A DNA stretch of 10,251 nt from Calditrichia bacterium (lineage in GTDB: Bacteria; Calditrichota; Calditrichia; RBG-13-44-9): assembly GCA_026991005.1 (NCBI GenBank), contig JALXCH010000635.1, positions 1-10,251 on the forward strand, read 5' to 3'. This document shows positions 5,761 to 10,251 of the stretch, in pieces. The translations under genes were made by a program, and so were the position numbers. The notes under the pieces were generated by a model. That model worked only from the letters and a program-made list of their open reading frames with translations. It had not been told where the DNA came from and ran no database searches. Numbering within the stretch: the first letter of the stretch is position 1; the number at the start of each line of letters is the position of its first letter.

Positions 5761-6616
5761 GTTTATCCTCTTTCTTGCTCAGTTGTTTTAATTTCTCTTG
5801 CACCTGCATGGTTTCGATCACTTTTTCGTACTCTTCCACAAATTCCGGCTTTTTCTCGTTGTGGAACACGCCAATGAAGAATTTGTCCTTCAGCTCCTCG
5901 GGAGAATATTTGTTTTTCGCGGTAATGGGAACCGCGTGTTCTTTATAATAACGCAACATTTGAGGTGCATCGCCGCGTTTGTTCCATTTACCTTCGTAGG
6001 TAGGACACTGGGAATAAATTTCCACCACCGAAAATCCCTTGTTCTGGATGGCCTGCATGATGATGCGATCCATGGCCGGAACGTGGTAAGCCGTGGTACT
6101 GGCCACAAAGGAAGCACCTGCGGCAATCGCCAGCTTGGGAATATCGAACGGATGTTCGGGATTGCCCACTTTGGCGGTGGATCCGCGACCGCCGTGGGGG
6201 GTGGTGGGCGAAATTTGTCCACCGGTCATTCCGTAAATGGCGTTGTTCATCAAAATAACGGTCATATCAATATTCCGACGGGCCGCATGGATGAAGTGAT
6301 TTCCACCAATGGCCGTAGCGTCCCCGTCGCCGGTAATCACAATCACGTGCAGCTTGGGATTTCCCAGCTTCAGGCCGGTGGCAAAAGCAATGGGACGCCC
6401 GTGCAGGGTGTGCAGGGTATTAAAATCCACGTAAGCGGTCATGCGGCTGGAACAACCAATTCCGCTTACCATGGCAACTTCATCCTTGTTCAATCCCAGT
6501 TTGTCGATGGCACGAATTAAGGAACCCATTACGACTCCGTGCCCACAACCGGGACACCATACATGGGGAAAACGCTTCTTGGCTCGCAAATATGTTAGAA
6601 CAATTGGCTGTTTCAT
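5711..6616 (-). CDS. korB: 2-oxoacid:ferredoxin oxidoreductase, beta subunit
   Basis: This is the thiamine-diphosphate-binding beta subunit, probably of 2-oxoglutarate:ferredoxin oxidoreductase. In 301 residues, CPGCGHG (21-27) supplies two iron-sulfur ligands. With Cys55 (GIGCSSR) and Cys204 (YSQCPTYEG) it gives the four-cysteine set known in this family. GDGDATAIGGNHFIHAARRN (96-115) is the TPP/Mg motif, continued by the Asn-Asn at 124-125 and Tyr-Gly-Met-Thr-Gly-Gly. The last 30 residues are a Lys/Glu-rich tail not needed by the core, and its end overlaps korC. The ATG at 6616 directly follows the korA stop, with GAGG 8 bases upstream inside korA, so A and B are probably made in equal amounts. 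Whether the substrate is 2-oxoglutarate rather than a branched or other 2-oxoacid is inferred from sucCD. Confidence 0.95.
   Translation of the reverse strand: MKQPIVLTYLRAKKRFPHVWCPGCGHGVVMGSLIRAIDKLGLNKDEVAMVSGIGCSSRMTAYVDFNTLHTLHGRPIAFATGLKLGNPKLHVIVITGDGDATAIGGNHFIHAARRNIDMTVILMNNAIYGMTGGQISPTTPHGGRGSTAKVGNPEHPFDIPKLAIAAGASFVASTTAYHVPAMDRIIMQAIQNKGFSVVEIYSQCPTYEGKWNKRGDAPQMLRYYKEHAVPITAKNKYSPEELKDKFFIGVFHNEKKPEFVEEYEKVIETMQVQEKLKQLSKKEDKHESQGEKQKETAKEKD
5766..5771 (-). promoter_or_regulatory. Ribosome binding site of korC within korB
   Basis: AGAGGA on the minus strand ends 5 bases before the korC ATG at 5760. It supports a real 50-base overlap with korB rather than a later korC start, since no other start codon precedes the conserved core. 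Confidence 0.65.
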
Positions 6617-7750
6617 TTATCTTGCCTCGCGAATTTTGCTAATGATCTGGTTAGGGGTAATCATCTCCCCGTCATATCGATTAATTCCGTAAATACGTTT
6701 ATGGTAACATTCAATTTTACGAATTTCGTGAATCAACTGTCCCTGATTCATCTCGGCCACAAACACCCGATCCACATTTTTCATTAAATCCAGAAGGGCT
6801 TTTTCCGGGAATGGCCAGATGGTGATGGGACGGAATAATCCAACCTTCCGCCGATGAGCTCGCAGATAGAGCACCGCCTCTTTAGCGGAACGTGCCACGG
6901 AACCGTAGGCAATAATCAGGGTGTTAGCATCTTCGGTGTAGAAGGTTTCGTAATCTTCGATTTGTGAACGGGCTCGTTCAATTTTATCCCGCAATTTATC
7001 CATTTTGCGGACAATCTCGTACTCATTGTTAGTTGGGAAGCCCATCTCGTCATGGGTCAATCCGGTGATGTTGTAGCGGTATCCGGTTCCGAAGGGCGCC
7101 ATCGGGGTGATGAAATCGGTGGTAATTTCGTACGGCTTGTACCATTCCGGCGGAACAATGGGGGTTAAACGATTTTCCACATGAATGGTTGAATAATCGG
7201 GAAGTACCACTTTCTCTCGCATGTGCCCGATTGTCTCGTCCATGAGCAAAACCACCGGAACACGGTACTTTTCGGAGAGGTTGAACGCCTTAATGGTGAG
7301 GTAAAACGTTTCCTTTACCGATTCCGGAGCCAGGGCAATGAGGTAGTGGTCGCCGTGGGTACCCCAGCGGGCTTGCATGATATCTCCCTGAGAGGCTTTG
7401 GTGGGCAGGCCGGTGCTGGGACCACCGCGCATCACATCCACCACCACCACAGGAATTTCTGCCATGCAGGCGTAACCAATTCCTTCCTGCATCAGGGAAA
7501 AACCGGGGCCACTGGTGGCGGTCATGGATTTCACACCGGCAACGCTGGCACCGATAATGGCGGCAATACTGGCGATTTCGTCTTCCATTTGAATGAACTT
7601 GCCGCCCACGCGGGGGAGCTTATCGGACATGTGCTCGGCAATTTCCGTAGAAGGTGTAATCGGGTATCCCGCATAAAATCGGCAGCCAGCGGCAATTGCC
7701 CCTTCCGTACAGGCTTCGTTACCTTGCATAAATCGAACTTCTTCTGCCAT
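6617..7750 (-). CDS. korA: 2-oxoacid:ferredoxin oxidoreductase, alpha subunit
   Basis: The alpha subunit forms the active site with KorB. In 377 residues, the typical length for the unfused form, the N-terminal pyrimidine-binding domain has GNEACTEGA (10-18), YPITPSTE (29-36) and the MEDEIASI stretch (55-62) with the thiamine-activating glutamate. TATSGPGFSLM (78-88) and RGGPSTGLPTKASQGD (108-123) follow. A domain II region from about 270 includes IAYGSVARSAKEA. There is no fused gamma domain; that is separate as KorC. The ATG at 7750 has AAGGA 7 bases upstream. It starts 32 bases after korD and ends exactly at the korB ATG. This D-A-B-C order is common in KOR/VOR-type enzymes of anaerobes. 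Confidence 0.95.
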   Translation of the reverse strand: MAEEVRFMQGNEACTEGAIAAGCRFYAGYPITPSTEIAEHMSDKLPRVGGKFIQMEDEIASIAAIIGASVAGVKSMTATSGPGFSLMQEGIGYACMAEIPVVVVDVMRGGPSTGLPTKASQGDIMQARWGTHGDHYLIALAPESVKETFYLTIKAFNLSEKYRVPVVLLMDETIGHMREKVVLPDYSTIHVENRLTPIVPPEWYKPYEITTDFITPMAPFGTGYRYNITGLTHDEMGFPTNNEYEIVRKMDKLRDKIERARSQIEDYETFYTEDANTLIIAYGSVARSAKEAVLYLRAHRRKVGLFRPITIWPFPEKALLDLMKNVDRVFVAEMNQGQLIHEIRKIECYHKRIYGINRYDGEMITPNQIISKIREAR

Positions 7751-7782
7751 GATCTATTCCTTAATTTTTCGCGTTAATTTCT

Positions 7783-8076
7783 TTACTTCTCTTCCTTGGG
7801 TGCTTTTGGAGCTTTCCGGGGCGGCCCAATGACCAAAATGGCAAAATCCGGGCAGTGCAACTCGCAGATTTTACATCCGGTGCACGTTTCCGGATATTTA
7901 ATATACACCTTTCCTTCGCGGTCCGGCGCCAGAGTTCCCTGAGGACACAGATCGTAGCAAATGCCACAGGCTTTGCACCACTTCTGGTAAATCACCAGCA
8001 TGTCCGAACGGCGCATAAGCTCGGGTGTTTTCTGTGTCAACTCTTCCTTCAGGCGCTGGACGGTTGCTTCTTCCAT
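7783..8076 (-). CDS. korD: 2-oxoacid:ferredoxin oxidoreductase, delta (ferredoxin-like) subunit
   Basis: This is a small 2x[4Fe-4S] protein that passes electrons from the KorAB centre to ferredoxin. With the chosen start it has 97 residues. The first cluster motif is Cys34-x2-Cys-x2-Cys-x3-Cys44-Pro (CKACGICYDLCP) and the second is Cys65 to Cys75-Pro (CTGCKICELHCP), a complete bacterial ferredoxin pattern. The N-terminal 30 residues are helical and charged, and the end is Lys/Pro-rich. The frame extends to a GTG at 8109. The ATG at 8076 is preferred because GGAGG lies 5 bases before it, and it would be wasted inside the longer form. It is the first kor gene, 60 bases after sucD and 32 before korA. 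Confidence 0.93.
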   Translation of the reverse strand: MEEATVQRLKEELTQKTPELMRRSDMLVIYQKWCKACGICYDLCPQGTLAPDREGKVYIKYPETCTGCKICELHCPDFAILVIGPPRKAPKAPKEEK

Positions 8077-8081
8077 TTTTT

Positions 8082-8086
8082 CCTCC
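8082..8086 (-). promoter_or_regulatory. Ribosome binding site fixing the korD start
   Basis: GGAGG on the minus strand ends 5 bases before the ATG at 8076. The upstream GTG at 8109 has no comparable site, so the shorter KorD is favoured. Confidence 0.75.
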
Positions 8087-8136
8087 ACTTCTTTTCTAAA
8101 AATTGGCACGAATATACTAAAATTAACCCATATTCT

Positions 8137-9015
8137 CTATGCTTTTTTCAAAATACTTGCGACGGTTTTGCCAATATCAGCCGGGCTTTTGCACACATGG
8201 ATACCGGCAGCTTCCAGCGCCTTCATCTTTTCGGCAGCCGTTCCTTTGCCACCACTGATGATGGCTCCGGCATGTCCCATCCGGCGTCCCGGAGGCGCTG
8301 TTTGCCCGGCAATAAACGCCACTACCGGTTTGTTGAAGTTCTCCTTAATCCACGCTGCCGCTTCCTCCTCTGCCGTCCCGCCAATCTCGCCAATCAGTAC
8401 CACCAATTCGGTTTCGGGATCGTCCTTAAACAGCTTCAGCGCATCGATGAAGCGGGTGCCAATGATGGGATCGCCGCCAATTCCAATACAGGTGGATTGC
8501 CCCAGCCCTTCGCGGGTAATCTGATCCACCGCTTCGTAAGTGAGCGTACCGCTCCGGCTGATGACCCCCACACTCCCTTCCCGATGGATGAATCCCGGCA
8601 TAATGCCTACCTTACACTTCCCGGGAGAAATAATGCCCGGGCAGTTGGGACCAATCAGCCGAGTGTCGGTGGTCTGCAGATAATCGTACACTTTCAGCAT
8701 GTCCAGCGCAGGAATCCCTTCGGAAATACACACCACCGTTTCGATGCCCGCATCTGCTGCTTCGTAAATGGCATCCGGTGCAAACGCCGGGGGCACAAAA
8801 ACCACCGAGACATTGGCGCCCGTTTCCTTTACCGCTTCCTGAACCGTGTTGTACACCGGCACCTTATCCATAAACATTTGCCCTCCCTTTCCGGGAGTTA
8901 CACCCGCAACCACATTGGTGCCGTATTCCATCATTTGCTGGGTATGGAAAGAACCTTCCTTTCCGGTAATTCCCTGAACCAGCACTCGAGAGGTTTTATC
9001 GACAATGATACTCAT
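8137..9015 (-). CDS. sucD: Succinyl-CoA synthetase, alpha subunit
   Basis: SucCD interconverts succinyl-CoA + NDP + phosphate with succinate + CoA + NTP. The alpha subunit binds CoA and carries the phosphohistidine. In 292 residues, the N-terminal CoA-binding Rossmann part has [13 protein letters not shown] (13-25) and GVTPGKGG (38-45). Further on are [11 protein letters not shown] (122-132), [10 protein letters not shown] (153-162) and [10 protein letters not shown] (178-187). The active-site His248 is in [17 protein letters not shown], and the family length is normal. The ATG at 9015 has AGGAG 5 bases upstream. It is 37 bases after sucC and ends 60 bases before korD, placing the enzyme directly next to the producer or consumer of its substrate. 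Confidence 0.98.
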   Translation of the reverse strand: MSIIVDKTSRVLVQGITGKEGSFHTQQMMEYGTNVVAGVTPGKGGQMFMDKVPVYNTVQEAVKETGANVSVVFVPPAFAPDAIYEAADAGIETVVCISEGIPALDMLKVYDYLQTTDTRLIGPNCPGIISPGKCKVGIMPGFIHREGSVGVISRSGTLTYEAVDQITREGLGQSTCIGIGGDPIIGTRFIDALKLFKDDPETELVVLIGEIGGTAEEEAAAWIKENFNKPVVAFIAGQTAPPGRRMGHAGAIISGGKGTAAEKMKALEAAGIHVCKSPADIGKTVASILKKA

Positions 9016-9052
9016 CTCTTCTCCTTTTCCTTAATCTTCCAGGGTTCTCTGT

Positions 9053-10216
9053 TCAATTCTGTAACACAGCCACCACTTTTTGGGCAGCTTCTTCCAGGGT
9101 GTGTGCCACCTCGAAATGCATTTCGGATTTTTCCAGCAATTCGGCGGCTTCCTCAGCGTTGGTTCCCGCCAGCCGAATCACCATCGGCACGTTGATGTCC
9201 ACCGTTTTGGCTGCTTCAATAATACCCTTTGCCACCCGGTCGCAACGAACAATTCCACCAAAAATGTTAATGAGAATGGCTTTTACGTTGGGATCGGAGA
9301 GGATGATTTTAAACCCGTTCCGTACCGTTTCCACATTGGCGCCACCTCCCACATCCAGAAAGTTGGCCGGTTCTCCGCCAGCCAGCTTAATGATATCCAT
9401 GGTTGCCATGGCCAGACCGGCACCGTTTACCATACATCCCACGTTCCCATCCAGCTTAATGTAATTGAGATGATATTTGGACGCTTCTACTTCCAGGGGG
9501 TCTTCTTCGCTCACATCGCGCATTTCCAGAATATCCGGATGGCGGAAGAGGGCGCTATCGTCGAAGTTCATTTTGGCATCCAGGGCCAGCACCTGCCCCT
9601 GTTTGGTAACCACCAGAGGATTAATTTCTGCCAGAGAAGCATCGGTTTCCACAAAAGCACGGTACAGACTCATGATAAATTTAACTGCATTTTTGACCTG
9701 ATCGCCCTGCAGACCAAGCCCAAAAGCAATTTTGCGTGCCTGGAAGGGCTGCAGTTCAATTTTGGGATCGACGTATTCTTTAATGATGGCTTCCGGTTTT
9801 TCTGCCGCCACCTTTTCGATCTCCACGCCTCCTTCGGTGGAGGCCATAAACACCAGCCGGGAGCGGGAACGATCCAGCACGATGCCCAGATAGAGTTCCC
9901 GGTCGATGTCGATGCCTTCTTCCACCAGCACGCGGCGCACTTCTTTACCTTCTGGCCCGGTCTGGTGGGTCACCAGCTTCATACCAATCATTTTGGCGGC
10001 AATTTCTTTGACTTCTTCGGGGGATTTTGCCAGCTTCACGCCACCGGCTTTCCCCCGACCACCCGCGTGAATTTGTGCTTTTACCACAAATACAGAACCA
10101 CCCAGCTCCCGGGCAGCCGCTTCCGCTTCTTCCGGGGTAAATGCCACTTTCCCGCGCGGCACTGCCACCCCATACTTCCGAAACACTTCCTTCGCTTGAT
10201 ACTCATGAATATTCAT
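9053..10216 (-). CDS. sucC: Succinyl-CoA synthetase (ADP/GDP-forming), beta subunit
   Basis: This nucleotide-binding partner of SucD has 387 residues, the usual length. The N-terminus [17 protein letters not shown] is typical. The ATP-grasp domain has Lys46 ([17 protein letters not shown]) and Glu99, with the metal and nucleotide site in EINPL (197-201) and Asp213 ([10 protein letters not shown]). The C-terminal domain has [18 protein letters not shown] (257-274), FLDVGGGA (286-293) and [13 protein letters not shown] (317-329). Preference for ADP or GDP cannot be read safely. The ATG at 10216 has GAGGG 6 bases upstream. It is the first operon gene seen; only 35 bases of leader remain before the edge, without a promoter. 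Confidence 0.98.
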   Translation of the reverse strand: MNIHEYQAKEVFRKYGVAVPRGKVAFTPEEAEAAARELGGSVFVVKAQIHAGGRGKAGGVKLAKSPEEVKEIAAKMIGMKLVTHQTGPEGKEVRRVLVEEGIDIDRELYLGIVLDRSRSRLVFMASTEGGVEIEKVAAEKPEAIIKEYVDPKIELQPFQARKIAFGLGLQGDQVKNAVKFIMSLYRAFVETDASLAEINPLVVTKQGQVLALDAKMNFDDSALFRHPDILEMRDVSEEDPLEVEASKYHLNYIKLDGNVGCMVNGAGLAMATMDIIKLAGGEPANFLDVGGGANVETVRNGFKIILSDPNVKAILINIFGGIVRCDRVAKGIIEAAKTVDINVPMVIRLAGTNAEEAAELLEKSEMHFEVAHTLEEAAQKVVAVLQN

Positions 10217-10251
10217 CGATGTCCCTCACTCGTTTTATCTTCAGTTCCAGA

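Noticed and set aside
8077..8109. Eleven-residue N-terminal extension of KorD from a GTG
   Set aside because: The GGAGG lies inside this extension, 5 bases before the ATG at 8076, which is therefore the likely start.
7855..9195. Long plus-strand open frame (about 446 codons) opposite korD, sucD and the end of sucC
   Set aside because: It is antisense to three clear genes, has no recognisable motif and no ribosome binding site; His/Arg/Phe-rich composition is typical of a shadow frame.
1..10251. CRISPR array, tRNA, rRNA, insertion sequence or defence island
   Set aside because: No spaced identical direct repeats, RNA gene signatures, transposase motifs or terminal inverted repeats were seen. 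The only tandem repeat is the coding TPR array, and the lone ATPase is not enough to claim a defence system.

Overview
The window (10,251 bases) looks like bacterial chromosome from an anaerobe or facultative anaerobe with ferredoxin-linked central metabolism. Evidence for this is a four-subunit 2-oxoacid:ferredoxin oxidoreductase next to succinyl-CoA synthetase, plus acetate kinase. Base composition is moderate and the Shine-Dalgarno sites are clear GGAGG/GAGG types. The gene content and the TPR-protein style would fit the FCB group or a candidate phylum such as Calditrichota/KSB1, but that placement is only an impression and needs a database search.

Left edge (1-2137): the 3' part of a TPR-repeat protein on the plus strand runs in from outside the window. 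It converges on a minus-strand AAA-type ATPase with a C-terminal DUF234/PD-(D/E)XK-like region. The ATPase has its own candidate promoter and no evident Shine-Dalgarno site. About 100 bases separate the two stop codons.

Spacer (2138-2443): about 300 bases, AT-rich, with no convincing gene. It holds the ATPase promoter at one end and a weak candidate terminator for the large operon at the other.

Metabolic operon (2444-10216, all minus strand, read right to left): sucC, sucD, korD, korA, korB, korC, ndk, a 3-hydroxyacyl-CoA dehydrogenase gene (hbd-like), then ackA. Spacing is tight. There are 37 bases between sucC and sucD, 60 between sucD and korD, and 32 between korD and korA. The korA stop abuts the korB start, korB overlaps korC by 50 bases, and ndk starts 2 bases after korC stops. 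Gaps of 55 and 80 bases precede hbd and ackA. The operon promoter should lie beyond the right edge.

How the genes fit together: KorDABC interconverts 2-oxoglutarate plus CoA with succinyl-CoA, CO2 and reduced ferredoxin. SucCD interconverts succinyl-CoA with succinate while making or using a nucleoside triphosphate. Ndk equilibrates nucleoside triphosphates. The dehydrogenase handles a 3-hydroxyacyl-CoA, and AckA links acetyl phosphate to acetate and ATP. This is a reversible 2-oxoglutarate-to-succinate segment usable in an anaerobic oxidative or a reductive TCA cycle, with an acyl-CoA/acetate tail. I found no CRISPR array, insertion sequence, tRNA, rRNA or clear novel system. The items worth a second look are small: the korB/korC overlap, a missing catalytic Asn in the dehydrogenase, unusual start sites, and a REP-like hairpin forming the end of a gene.
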